Source of the DNA: Streptomyces genisteinicus
Lineage (GTDB): Bacteria; Actinomycetota; Actinomycetes; Streptomycetales; Streptomycetaceae
Length of the DNA: 64,000 bases
Direction: 5' to 3'
Assembly: GCF_014489615.1 (NCBI RefSeq)
Contig: NZ_CP060825.1
Coordinates: forward strand, 3,139,501-3,203,500
The notes below the pieces were generated by a model. The model did not search any database, was not told the DNA's origin, and saw only the letters and a list, made by a program, of their open reading frames with translations. This document shows positions 1 through 8,604 of the stretch, piece after piece (position 1 is the first letter of the stretch; every line of letters begins with the position of its first letter). A program made the translations under genes and the position numbers.

Positions 1-109
1 CCCGCTCCCCCGCACCCCGTGGCACCACGGGACGATCTCCGTACGACCACGGTCGGATCTTCCGCCGCTCGGGGGGTGGAGGCGTCCCCTCCCCCGTACC
101 GTCGGATGC

Positions 110-2578
110 ATGACGCAGCGGGCGGACATCGACACCGACGGGCCCGAGCCGGGCGGCCGCACTCCCGTGATCGACGCGGGGGCCGAACTCGACCCCGTAC
201 ACCCCAGGAACCCACCGCCCAGCCGGCGTGCGCGACAGGCGGCGACCGGGCTCACCCCGGCCGAGGTCGCCGAGCGGGTCTCCCGGGGCGAGGTCAACGA
301 CGTGCCGGTGCGCAGTTCGCGCTCGGCCGTCGACATCGTCCGCGCCAACGTCTTCACCCGCTTCAACGCGATCATCGGCGTGCTGTGGGTGATCATGCTC
401 TTCGTCGCGCCGATCCAGGACAGCCTGTTCGGCTTCGTGATCGTGGCCAACACCGGAATCGGCATCATCCAGGAGCTGCGCGCCAAGAAGACGCTGGACT
501 CGCTCGCCGTGATCGGCGAGGCGAAACCCCGGGTGCGCCGGGACGGCAGCACCGCCCCGGTCTCCACCTCCGAGATCGTGCTCGGCGACCTCGTCGAACT
601 CGGCCCCGGGGACAAGGTGGTGGTCGACGGCGAGATCGCCGAGGCGGACAACCTGGAGATCGACGAGTCGCTGCTGACCGGTGAGGCCGACCCGGTCCTC
701 AAGCGCCCCGGCGACCAGGTCATGTCGGGCTCGTTCGTCGTCGCGGGCGGGGGCGCGTTCACGGCGACCAAGGTGGGACGCGAGGCGTACGCGGCGCAGC
801 TCGCGGAGGAGGCGTCCCGCTTCACGCTGGTCCACTCCGAGCTGCGCTCCGGCATCTCCACCATCCTCAAGTACGTGACCTGGATGATGGTGCCGACGGC
901 GACCGGTCTGATCATCAGCCAGTTGATCGTGAAGGACAACGACCTCAAGGACTCCATCGCGCGGACCGTCGGCGGCATCGTGCCGATGATCCCCGAGGGC
1001 CTGGTGCTGCTGACCTCCGTCGCGTTCGCCATCGGGGTGATCCGGCTGGGCCGCAAGCAGTGCCTGGTGCAGGAACTGCCGGCCATCGAGGGCCTGGCCC
1101 GGGTCGACGTGGTCTGCCTCGACAAGACGGGCACGCTGACCGAGGGCGGCATGGACGTCACCGAGCTCCGGGCGCTGAACGGTGCCGACGAGGGACGCCT
1201 GCGGCAGGTCCTGGGCGCGCTCGGCGCCTCCGACCCCCGCCCCAACGCCTCCCTCCAGGCCGTCGTCGACGCCTACCCGGACGGGGCGGGCTGGCGGTGC
1301 ACCGCCGCCCTCCCCTTCTCCTCGGCCCGCAAGTACAGCGGGGCGAGCTTCGAGGAGGGGGACGGCAGCGCGTCGACCTGGCTGCTGGGCGCACCCGATG
1401 TGCTGCTCCCCGCGGACGACCCGTCCCTGACCGAGGTCGACGCCCTCAACCGCGAGGGCCTGCGGGTGCTGCTGCTCGCCCGGTCGGCGAAGGAGCTCGA
1501 CGCGGACTCCCCCGCCGCCGGCGCGGAGCCCACCGCCCTCGTCGTGCTGGAGCAGCGGCTGCGGCCCGACGCCTCGGACACCCTGCGCTACTTCGCCGAC
1601 CAGGACGTCGCGGCGAAGGTCATCTCCGGGGACAACGCGGTCGCCGTCGGCGCGGTGGCGGCCAAACTCGGGCTGCCCGGCGCCTCGGACACCGTCGACG
1701 CCCGCAAGCTGCCGGCCGAGCGGGACGAGATGGGTGCGGCGATCGACGCGAACGCGGTCTTCGGCCGGGTCTCGCCGCAGCAGAAGCGCGACATGGTCGG
1801 CGCGCTCCAGGCCCGCGGCCACACGGTGGCGATGACGGGCGACGGCGTCAACGACGTCCTCGCGCTCAAGGACGCCGACATCGGCGTGTCCATGGGGTCG
1901 GGGTCGGAGGCGACCCGTGCCGTGGCGCAGATCGTGCTGCTGAACAACAGTTTCGCCACCCTGCCGTCGGTGGTGGCGGAGGGCCGGCGGGTGATCGGCA
2001 ACATCACCAGGGTCGCGACCCTCTTCCTGACGAAGACGGTCTACTCGGTCCTGCTCGCGGTCCTGGTGGTCTGCTCGCAGGTGGATTACCCGTTCCTCCC
2101 GCGCCATCTGACGCTGCTGTCCACGCTGACCATCGGCGTGCCCGCCTTCTTCCTCGCGCTCGCGCCGAACAAGGAGCGCGCGAAACCGCACTTCGTGCGC
2201 CGGGTGATGCGGTACGCGATCCCGGCGGGCGTGATCGCGGCGGCGGCGACGTTCAGCACGTACCTGCTGGCACGGTCGCACTACAGCGGCACCGGGGCGC
2301 TCGGCGCCGAGACGAGTGCGGCGACGCTCTGCCTGTTCCTCGTCTCCCTCTGGGTCCTCGCCATCATCGCCCGCCCCTACACGTGGTGGCGGCTCGCCCT
2401 GGTCGGCGCGATGGGCGGCGGCTTCCTGCTGGTGCTGGTCGTCCCCTGGCTCCAGGAGTTCTTCGCGCTGAAGCTCGTGGGCACGGTGATGCCGTGGGCG
2501 GCGGTCGCGATCGCGGCGACGGCGGCGGCCGTGCTGGAGGTCGTCTGGCGCTGGGTGGGCCGCCGCTTCCCGGCGTGA
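110..2578 (+). CDS. P-type cation-transporting ATPase, CtpE-like
   Basis: An 822-residue P-type ATPase of the plasma membrane. It uses ATP to move a cation through a phospho-aspartate intermediate. The phosphorylation motif DKTGTLTEGG puts the Asp at residue 338. The actuator loop reads LLTGEAD (about 189-194) where TGES is usual. The membrane motif before the P domain is MIPEGL (about 293-298), and the hinge motif MTGDGVNDVLALKDADIG lies in the C-terminal half. Hydrophobic segments flank the cytosolic loops, with a cluster after residue 640. There is no N-terminal heavy-metal domain and no CPC motif, so it is not a copper pump. The PEGL motif and size resemble the actinobacterial CtpE group, linked to calcium. 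The ion is inferred, not seen. The first ~45 residues are polar and variable, so a later start is possible. Confidence 0.9.
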   Translation: MTQRADIDTDGPEPGGRTPVIDAGAELDPVHPRNPPPSRRARQAATGLTPAEVAERVSRGEVNDVPVRSSRSAVDIVRANVFTRFNAIIGVLWVIMLFVAPIQDSLFGFVIVANTGIGIIQELRAKKTLDSLAVIGEAKPRVRRDGSTAPVSTSEIVLGDLVELGPGDKVVVDGEIAEADNLEIDESLLTGEADPVLKRPGDQVMSGSFVVAGGGAFTATKVGREAYAAQLAEEASRFTLVHSELRSGISTILKYVTWMMVPTATGLIISQLIVKDNDLKDSIARTVGGIVPMIPEGLVLLTSVAFAIGVIRLGRKQCLVQELPAIEGLARVDVVCLDKTGTLTEGGMDVTELRALNGADEGRLRQVLGALGASDPRPNASLQAVVDAYPDGAGWRCTAALPFSSARKYSGASFEEGDGSASTWLLGAPDVLLPADDPSLTEVDALNREGLRVLLLARSAKELDADSPAAGAEPTALVVLEQRLRPDASDTLRYFADQDVAAKVISGDNAVAVGAVAAKLGLPGASDTVDARKLPAERDEMGAAIDANAVFGRVSPQQKRDMVGALQARGHTVAMTGDGVNDVLALKDADIGVSMGSGSEATRAVAQIVLLNNSFATLPSVVAEGRRVIGNITRVATLFLTKTVYSVLLAVLVVCSQVDYPFLPRHLTLLSTLTIGVPAFFLALAPNKERAKPHFVRRVMRYAIPAGVIAAAATFSTYLLARSHYSGTGALGAETSAATLCLFLVSLWVLAIIARPYTWWRLALVGAMGGGFLLVLVVPWLQEFFALKLVGTVMPWAAVAIAATAAAVLEVVWRWVGRRFPA

Positions 2579-2785
2579 GGCGACGCCCGGGGGCTTCGGG
2601 GCACGGGGCGGCCCGAGACCCGCGGCGGACCGGCGCCCGGGGAGCCGGACTCGCCGTTCTCCCTGCCGACCTGCGCCTTTGCGGTGCAGTGCAACGGCCT
2701 GGCAGCCGCACGCCCCAAGACGCGAAGCTCAGGGAGCGGAGCGGCGCGAGAGACCGCTCCACTACTCGGGGGAGTGGATGCCGGC

Positions 2786-2968
2786 ATGAGACGGACTCTG
2801 GCCGCGACGTGCACGGCCGCGGCGATCGTCGCGGCGGCGGCATCCGGCTGTTCCGGGCCCGGGACGCGGTCGGACCCCGGGCCCGGGACACGCGACGACG
2901 CCGGCCTCGCACTGCTCACGGCTACGAACACGAGGAGAGCACATAACTCATGTCCGCCAGCAAGATAG
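2786..2968 (+). CDS. Possible small lipoprotein or gene remnant
   Basis: A 60-residue frame beginning MRRTLAATCTAAAIVAAAAS, then GC: a lipoprotein-like signal sequence (two Arg, a hydrophobic run, Cys at residue 22), followed by Gly/Pro/Asp-rich sequence. The residue at -3 from the Cys is Ala, not the usual Leu, so the lipobox is weak. The frame overlaps the start of the next gene by 19 bases out of frame, and its last ~15 residues are read from that gene's leader. It may be a truncated lipoprotein remnant or a chance frame. Confidence 0.25.
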   Translation: MRRTLAATCTAAAIVAAAASGCSGPGTRSDPGPGTRDDAGLALLTATNTRRAHNSCPPAR

Positions 2969-3321
2969 TTAAGCGGTTCGGCATCAGTATTGCCGCGCTG
3001 GCACTCGTAGGTACCGGTTTCACCGGTACAGCAAGTGCCGCCTCGTCCGACTGTCCAGAAGGATGGTTCTGCGTTTGGCATGGAACGGACTACACAGGCC
3101 GGATGCAGAAGGTCCAGTACGACAACGCCGATCTTTCGCAGTACACGGTTTTCGCCAACGGTTCACTCTCCGGCTACAACAATGGCAACAACTGCGACGT
3201 AAACGTTTACGCCGGCAGAAACTACACCAATCTCATCGCCACGGTAAAGCGGGGGACCAAGGGCACTGGGACGTCAACACGAGTAAAGATTCTATCCAAC
3301 AAATGGGTCAACTGCATTTGA
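2950..3321 (+). CDS. Secreted peptidase inhibitor I36-like protein
   Basis: A 123-residue secreted protein. The signal peptide runs to about residue 30 (Lys/Arg, hydrophobic core, TASAAS cleavage region). The mature part has the SMPI/I36 pattern: an early Cys pair in CPEGWFCVW, Tyr- and Asn-rich beta-strand sequence, and a late Cys in NKWVNCI. Relatives fold as small beta-gamma-crystallin-like domains; some inhibit metalloproteases, many have no known target. Base composition is clearly lower in GC than the flanking DNA and A/T-ending codons (aat, aac, gta, aaa) are common, which suggests recent acquisition or a cargo gene. The start is supported by a purine-rich GAGGAGAG just upstream. Confidence 0.7.
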   Translation: MSASKIVKRFGISIAALALVGTGFTGTASAASSDCPEGWFCVWHGTDYTGRMQKVQYDNADLSQYTVFANGSLSGYNNGNNCDVNVYAGRNYTNLIATVKRGTKGTGTSTRVKILSNKWVNCI

Positions 3322-3579
3322 TTTACAAGCGCCGCCCGCAACAGGCATGTTTTCAACTCTGGTACCCCTTCGACCCGCATCCCCGGGACCGGGGCTAGCG
3401 AGGTAGTTCGCCCGCATCTCTGAGCGGAGTTGACCAAAAGGGACGAGAGCTCCACCTCGCCTGCGCCGCTCGCAGGCAGAAGCCAGAATTGGTCAGCCGC
3501 GAATGCGACGCATCATCTTCAGCCAGGGCGCAGGTCCTGAGATGGGCCAAGCTATCGAGAAGCAAGGGAAGGGTACGAG

Positions 3580-4023
3580 ATGTCCAAACGTAGAACCGCG
3601 CGAACCATGACCGGAATCGTCGCCAGTGTGGTTGCAGTCACCGGTATGGGTGTCGTGACAACTGCGGGACCGGCTCAGGCAGCAGCCCCCACCTGCAACG
3701 GATCCTACGCCTGGAAGATCAGCAGTAGCTACTTCGCCTGGGTCCCCGCGCGTGGCGACACCACCGTATGCAACCTGGCTCCCGGTAACAGTTCGTCGGC
3801 TGTCGAGAGGCTCCAGAGAGCTCTGGTCCTCTGCTACGGGCAATCCATCGAGATCGACGGCAACTTCGGAAATAACACGAAACGGGCGCTTGAGGCGGCC
3901 CAACGAGTCGAGAGGATCGAAGACGACGGACTCTACGGCTTCGTCACCCGAAGCAAACTCAAGTGGCCCAAGCGGAACTACCAAGGCGAGACCTGGACCG
4001 GCAGCTGCATTCGCACTTGGTGA
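3580..4023 (+). CDS. Secreted peptidoglycan-binding-like protein
   Basis: A 147-residue exported protein. The signal peptide covers about residues 1-35, ending AGPAQAAA. Residues about 70-130 match the PG_binding_1 fold: SSAVERLQRAL, then DGNFGNNTKRAL and DDGLYGFVTRSKL, the usual three-helix repeat spacing. No catalytic domain follows, so it probably only binds cell wall, or it is the wall-binding half of a lysin-type protein. Cys residues in TCNG, VCNL, LCYG and SCIR could form disulfides. GC content is below the neighbours, as in the I36 gene before it. The start ATG follows AAGGGAAGGGTACGAG, a usable ribosome site. Confidence 0.7.
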   Translation: MSKRRTARTMTGIVASVVAVTGMGVVTTAGPAQAAAPTCNGSYAWKISSSYFAWVPARGDTTVCNLAPGNSSSAVERLQRALVLCYGQSIEIDGNFGNNTKRALEAAQRVERIEDDGLYGFVTRSKLKWPKRNYQGETWTGSCIRTW

Positions 4024-4257
4024 AGCAGCACCCCACGGCCCAGCCCTACCCTATGTCCTGAGTACCGAGGTGTTCCCATGGACCATCGGGATGCATTGTC
4101 GAAGACGAGTGCAGCTTGGATGATGCCACCGATGGCGATGGAGCTGACGGGTGACGTGTTGCAGAGTGGGCGGGCGCTGCTTGAGCACGGCTGCAGGTGT
4201 GCCCGCGACTGCGTTCCGGGCGGCGGGGCCTTTGACCGCGCCCCGCCGCCCGACCCG

Positions 4258-4671
4258 TCACGGCCTCGCGTACGGCCGGGTCATGATCTCCATGTTGTGG
4301 CCGGACGGGTCGTCGAAGTAGGCGCCCCGGCCGCCGAAGAGGCGGTTGATCGCGCCGGGTTCGGTGTGGGAGGGGTCTGCGTAGTAGGTCACGCCGAGGG
4401 CCTCCAGCCGGGCGATCATGCCGTCGAACTGCTCGTCGGGGACGAGGAAGGCGTAGTGCTGCGACTGGACCGGCTCGTCGGTCAGTTCGTAGTAGTCGAG
4501 CGTCACGCCGTTGCCCAGGTCGACGGGGAGGAACGGGCCGAACGGCGCGCCCACCTCGACCCCCAGGACGGCGGCGAGGAAGTCGGCGGAGAGCCGGCGG
4601 TCCCTGGCGTAGACGGCGGTGTGGTTCAACTGCACGGTGGTGACGGGGGAATGCGGGGAAGACTGCTGCAT
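4258..4671 (-). CDS. VOC family protein (glyoxalase-like)
   Basis: A 137-residue protein of the vicinal-oxygen-chelate superfamily. It has the paired beta-alpha-beta-beta-beta pattern: LNHTAVYARD near the N-terminus gives the first metal-ligand His, SQHYAFLV gives a second, and the C-terminal strand GHNMEIMT gives the Glu. The closing FDDPSGHNMEI motif is typical of glyoxalase, bleomycin-resistance and dioxygenase relatives. The substrate cannot be read from the sequence. The chosen ATG at 4671 has GGAGAGAG upstream on its strand; a longer frame reading upstream of it lacks family sequence. It is transcribed alone, facing the secreted protein genes. Confidence 0.8.
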   Translation of the reverse strand: MQQSSPHSPVTTVQLNHTAVYARDRRLSADFLAAVLGVEVGAPFGPFLPVDLGNGVTLDYYELTDEPVQSQHYAFLVPDEQFDGMIARLEALGVTYYADPSHTEPGAINRLFGGRGAYFDDPSGHNMEIMTRPYARP

Positions 4672-4821
4672 GGCTGGTGGCTCTCTCTCCGGGTCGGATC
4701 CTCGATGAAGGGAAAGACGCGGAGAGACGGGCGGGCCCCTGGCCCGCCGCGAGGTCACGCGGCAGCCGGGCGGCTCTCTTGTGTGCGGCGCGTGGCCGAC
4801 CCGGCAGTCATGATCCCGAGC

Positions 4822-5343
4822 CTACCGGTCCCGGCCTGCCGCCACCGACACCTCGGCCCACACCGTCTTGCCGACCGGGTCGCGCGGCTCGGCGCCCCAG
4901 CGGTCGGCGAGCGCGTCCACCAGCAGCAGTCCGCGCCCGGACTCGTCGTCGTCGGCGGGCACCGGCCGCACCGCGGGCGGCAGCAGCGCGCACGCGTCCG
5001 CGACCTCGACGCGCACCAGTGCCCGCGCCCGGTCCAGGCGCAGGGCCAGCCGGAAGTCGCGGCCCGGCACCCGGCCGTGGCGGACCGCGTTGCCCGCGAG
5101 CTCCGCCACCAGGAGGGCGACGGTATCGGAGAGGTCCGTTCCGGCATGGTGGCCCCACGCGGCGAGGTGCCGCACCGCGACCCGGCGGGCGAGCCGCGCC
5201 CCGCGCCGGGTGGCCCCGAACATCGCCGCGAACTCCTCGCGTCCGTCGCCCTGTTCCGTCCGCGCGGGGTCCGTGCCCCGTGTCGTCGTGGTCTCCCGCA
5301 CCGCGTCGCCCGTCCTGTTCGTCCCTGTCGCCACGAGCACCAC
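4822..5343 (-). CDS. ATP-binding protein, anti-sigma-factor kinase-like
   Basis: A 173-residue protein with a histidine-kinase-like ATPase fold (HATPase_c_2, RsbW/SpoIIAB type). The N box is LLVAELAGNAVRHG (about residues 83-96), and the late ATP-lid glycine segment is ESGRGLLLVDALADRWG. In Streptomyces such proteins are numerous, are usually next to XRE-DUF5753 and DUF397 genes, and are thought to act as anti-sigma or partner-switching factors. Here the XRE/DUF397 pair lies divergently just to the right, the standard arrangement. The target sigma factor is not known. The start could also be slightly upstream. Confidence 0.85.
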   Translation of the reverse strand: MVLVATGTNRTGDAVRETTTTRGTDPARTEQGDGREEFAAMFGATRRGARLARRVAVRHLAAWGHHAGTDLSDTVALLVAELAGNAVRHGRVPGRDFRLALRLDRARALVRVEVADACALLPPAVRPVPADDDESGRGLLLVDALADRWGAEPRDPVGKTVWAEVSVAAGRDR

Positions 5344-5453
5344 CCGTGGGTGTACGGATGGTGACCTTCCGTGGTCAAGCGTGCTGGCGCGGCCCTAGGG
5401 TCGGAAGGGTGTACGGCCTTACATCACCAGCCGTAAGGAACGGGAGTGAGCCC

Positions 5454-6395
5454 ATGGCCAAGGACATCGATCCGGACGCGTCGATGGCCGCCCTCTTCGG
5501 CTCCCGGGTGCGCAGGCTGCGCACGGCTGCCGGTCTCACCCAGGCACAGCTCGGCTCCCGCACCCATGTGGTGAGCACCCGGATCACCCAGGTGGAACGG
5601 GCCTCGGGGGCCCGGCCGACGCGGGAGCTGGCGCGGGCGCTCGACGCGGCACTGGGCGCCGACGGCCTGCTGGTCGACCTGTGGCCGCACGTCCACCGGG
5701 AGGCGTTCCCCGACTGGTCGCGGACGTTCATGGCCTACGCGGCCCGGGCCGTCGCCATCCGTGAGTACGCGGCCCATGTGGTGCCGGGCCTGCTCCAGAC
5801 CGAGGAGTACGCCCGGACGGTCCTGAGCGTCGGCCTGTCCCACCGGGACGCCGAGCACCTGGAGGAGCGCCTCGCCGCCCGGATGGAGCGGCAGAAGCGC
5901 ATGGCCTCGGACGACCGCCCGGAACTGCTGGTGATCCTGGACGAGACGGTGCTGCGCAAGCGGATCGGCGGGGCCGAGGTCATGCGCCGCCAGCTCGACG
6001 CGCTGCTGACGGCCGCCGGGGAACGCCACATCACCGTGCAGGTGCTGCCCTTCACGGAGGGCGAGCACGACATGCTGGGCGGCTCGCTCACCGTGCTCAC
6101 GCTGCCCGACGGCTCCGAAGTCGCCTACACGGAGGGTGCGGACCACGGGCGGCTCTTCGAAGATCCGTCCGACGTACGGCGGTTCGCGGTGGCCTACGAT
6201 CGGCTCCGGACGGCGGCCCTGCCCCCGCGCAGGTCGCTCGATCTGATCCGATCCGCGATGGAGGAGGACCACCGTGACCCGAGACGCCCTTCCCCTGCAC
6301 AACGCCGTCTGGCGAAAGAGCAGTCACAGCAATCAGGAGGGTGGGAACTGCGTCGAGGTGGCGGACGGGGTCCCCGGCGTGATCCCGGTGCGTGA
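5454..6395 (+). CDS. XRE-family regulator with DUF5753 domain
   Basis: A 313-residue DNA-binding protein. Residues about 10-70 form a Cro/CI helix-turn-helix (FGSRVRRLRTAAGLTQAQLG with ITQVERASGARP). The rest is DUF5753, recognised by VVPGLLQTEEYARTVL, LLVILDETVLRKRIGG and ITVQVLPFTEGEHDMLGGS. Such proteins pair with a downstream DUF397 protein (BldB/WhiJ-like systems) in developmental control. The ATG at 5454 follows GGAACGGGAGTGAG. The frame runs 122 bases into the DUF397 gene in another frame; the last ~40 residues, after the Met-Glu-Glu-Asp where relatives stop, look like a non-homologous tail. Confidence 0.88.
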   Translation: MAKDIDPDASMAALFGSRVRRLRTAAGLTQAQLGSRTHVVSTRITQVERASGARPTRELARALDAALGADGLLVDLWPHVHREAFPDWSRTFMAYAARAVAIREYAAHVVPGLLQTEEYARTVLSVGLSHRDAEHLEERLAARMERQKRMASDDRPELLVILDETVLRKRIGGAEVMRRQLDALLTAAGERHITVQVLPFTEGEHDMLGGSLTVLTLPDGSEVAYTEGADHGRLFEDPSDVRRFAVAYDRLRTAALPPRRSLDLIRSAMEEDHRDPRRPSPAQRRLAKEQSQQSGGWELRRGGGRGPRRDPGA

Positions 6396-6486
6396 CAGCA
6401 AGGCGCCGCACCTGCCGCACCTGGTGTTCGCACCGGCCGGCTGGGCCGCCTTCGTGGACGGGCTGAAGGCCGGCGACCGCCTCTGA
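6274..6486 (+). CDS. DUF397 protein
   Basis: A 70-residue DUF397 protein. The hallmark VWRKSSHSNQEGGNCVEVA is at residues 12-30, followed by VIPVRDSKAP and a C-terminal FAPAGWAAFVDGLKAG. It is the small partner of the upstream XRE-DUF5753 regulator; the pair is thought to work as a regulatory unit in Streptomyces development, with DUF397 binding the DUF5753 partner. A GGAGGAGG about 5 bases upstream of the GTG at 6274 sets the start inside the 3' end of the XRE frame, so translation is probably coupled. Confidence 0.88.
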   Translation: MTRDALPLHNAVWRKSSHSNQEGGNCVEVADGVPGVIPVRDSKAPHLPHLVFAPAGWAAFVDGLKAGDRL

Positions 6487-6769
6487 GCCCGCCGGGGACC
6501 GGTCCGCGCGCCGTGTGCCGGGCCCGCCGGGGCGTGGTGCAGCGGGGGCCGGTGGGCCACGAACTCCCCATAAGAACCTGGGGGAAAGAACCCCTGCCCT
6601 CCCTCCCCTCCCGGCCGGTCAGCCGTCCGTCACCCGGACGGGTGACCGGCTTGCGAGGGCGGGAGGGCGGCGGCTACGTTCGCCGCAACAACCGAAGACA
6701 TATGCGGCCCCCGGCCGGGACGGCAATCCCGATCGAGGGCCTCACCGATCTGGAAGAAGACGCTTCCCG

Positions 6770-7867
6770 ATGGCTGACCCGCAGTCTAACGCGCCCCTGC
6801 GCGCCCCCGCCGGAGCTCAGGCCTCCGAAGCTTCGATGTCCGAAGCTCCGGCCTCCGGCGTGATCCATGTCCGCACCCGGCTCGCCGCCGACTTCACGGT
6901 GATCGCCAACTCCCTGCTCCAGCGCCCCGGAAGCGCGGTCACGGTGGGCGTCGCGGGCTACATCCTGTCGCTGCCCGACGGCGCCTCCGTCAGCATCGAC
7001 GCCCTGTGCGAGCACTTCACCGAGGGCGAGATCCTGATCTCCCGCGCCCTGCGCGACCTGGAGTCCGACGGCTACCTGCGACGTCTCGTGAAGCGCGGCC
7101 CGGTCGGGCGCCTCTCCACCCGGACGTTCTTCTACGACGTGCCGCCCGCCGACCGGGCAGAGCCGCCGCGCCCGCGGACCGCGCCGCGGCGGCGGCGCGC
7201 ACCGGGGTCCGGCACGGGAACGCCCCCGGCCCCTGCCGGGCCGGCGGCGGACGGTTCGGCCCCTGTCGGGGACGCGCGGGCCACGCCACGATCCGTCCCG
7301 CCCGCCCGGGCCACCCCGGCGGCCGAGCCCACCCCGGAGAACCCCGGGAACCCGGACCCCCGGAGCCCCGAAAACCCCCAGAACCCCGGGGACGCGGGGG
7401 ACGCCGAGGAACCCGAGGAACCGGGCGACGCCGGGGAGCCGGGGGAACCGCCCGCAGCCGCGGGCCCGGACGCCCCCGCCGATGCCACCGGGCCGCCGCC
7501 CGCGCCGGAGGACCCCCGTGCCGTCGTGGTCCTCGCCTCGCTGCGGCTCGTGGACCGGCGGCTGATCCTGTCAGCCCGCGAGACCGCCGGACTCGCCCCC
7601 GCGGTCGGCCGATGGCTCGCCCGGGGCGTGGAGCCCGCGGACCTCACGGCCCATCTCACGGACCGCCTGCCCGCCCGCCTGCTGGCCCGCCCCGCCCGCA
7701 TCCTCGCCCACCGCCTGCGCGAACTCCCGCCACCCCTGCCCGAACAGCCCGCCCCTCCCCCGGTCCTGCCCATGGTGACCTGCGACGGCTGCGGGCTCGC
7801 CTTCCGCTCTGCGGGAACGGAGCGCTGCCGCGGCTGCCGTCAGGACGCCCTGGCGGCGGCATGCTGA
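6770..7867 (+). CDS. Winged-helix DNA-binding protein with C-terminal zinc ribbon
   Basis: A 365-residue protein. Residues about 25-115 look like a winged helix (YILSLPDGASVSIDALCEHF, ISRALRDLESDGYLRRLV), close to replication-initiator/MarR-like domains common in Streptomyces. A long low-complexity middle (about 125-250), rich in Pro, Gly, Glu and Asp with repeated NPGNP, EPEEPG and GEPGEP units, is followed by a helical region and a CxxC...CxxC zinc ribbon (CDGCG and CRGCR) at the end. It resembles the gene at 62153 in layout. The start ATG follows GGAAGAAGA. Function is unknown beyond likely DNA binding. Confidence 0.75.
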   Translation: MADPQSNAPLRAPAGAQASEASMSEAPASGVIHVRTRLAADFTVIANSLLQRPGSAVTVGVAGYILSLPDGASVSIDALCEHFTEGEILISRALRDLESDGYLRRLVKRGPVGRLSTRTFFYDVPPADRAEPPRPRTAPRRRRAPGSGTGTPPAPAGPAADGSAPVGDARATPRSVPPARATPAAEPTPENPGNPDPRSPENPQNPGDAGDAEEPEEPGDAGEPGEPPAAAGPDAPADATGPPPAPEDPRAVVVLASLRLVDRRLILSARETAGLAPAVGRWLARGVEPADLTAHLTDRLPARLLARPARILAHRLRELPPPLPEQPAPPPVLPMVTCDGCGLAFRSAGTERCRGCRQDALAAAC

Positions 7868-7947
7868 CCGTCCGGCGTACGGCGGCTCCCCGCGAGGGAT
7901 CCTGGTTGTGCGAGGCTGAGGCCGTCGGCCGGGAGAAGAGGTGGAGC

Positions 7948-8604
7948 ATGATCGACAGATTCACGGACGGGCTGCTGACGCCGACGGAGACGTCCTCCTA
8001 CCTGGAGATCCCCGTCTCCACCCTCAGCTCCTGGCTCAAGGGGACCGCCGCCGGTGCGCCCCTCGTCCACCAGGTCGAGCCCCTGCGCAAGAACCAGCCG
8101 TCCGTGCCGTTCGTGGCGGTGGCGGAGGCCCATGTACTCCGGTCCCTGCGTACGCTGGGGCTACGGATGAGTGAGATCAAGGCCGCCGCCGCCGCTGTGC
8201 GCGAAGCCTTCGACACGCCGTACGGGCTGGTGTCCAAGCGCATCGCGACGGACGGCGTCGACATCTTCGTGGAACACGGCCTCGGCGACCTCCGCCGCGC
8301 CAGGGACGGGCAGGCCCCGATTCACGAAGTGGTCTCCGACTATCTGCGCTATCTCTCCTGGGACGCCGACGACGCCTTTCCGACCAGCCTGCGGCTGCGG
8401 CAGTACCCCGATTCCGTGCCCGTCGTCATCGATCCCCGCTTCGGCCGCGGCCTTCCGGTCGTCGAGTCCAACCGGGTGCCGGTGAACTCCATCACCGACC
8501 TGTGGGAGGCGGGCGAGACCGTCGAGGACATCGCCTACGAGTACGGCATGACCCCGGATCAGGTGGCCGCTCTGTGCGACGCTGTGGTTCACCTTGCGGC
8601 CTGA
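7948..8604 (+). CDS. DUF433 antitoxin-like protein with HTH N-terminus
   Basis: A 218-residue protein. The N-terminal ~100 residues carry a MerR-like helix-turn-helix (LTPTETSSYLEIPVSTLSSW, then FVAVAEAHVLRSLRTLGL). The C-terminal ~60 residues are DUF433 (VVESNRVPVNSITDLWEAGE with a second helix-turn-helix, IAYEYGMTPDQVAALC). DUF433 proteins are VapB-like antitoxins, usually followed by a PIN-like DUF5615 toxin, which is the case here. It probably binds its own promoter and neutralises the toxin encoded by the next gene, which starts before this one ends. The start is an ATG 3 bases after a GAGGTGGAG ribosome site. Confidence 0.82.
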   Translation: MIDRFTDGLLTPTETSSYLEIPVSTLSSWLKGTAAGAPLVHQVEPLRKNQPSVPFVAVAEAHVLRSLRTLGLRMSEIKAAAAAVREAFDTPYGLVSKRIATDGVDIFVEHGLGDLRRARDGQAPIHEVVSDYLRYLSWDADDAFPTSLRLRQYPDSVPVVIDPRFGRGLPVVESNRVPVNSITDLWEAGETVEDIAYEYGMTPDQVAALCDAVVHLAA

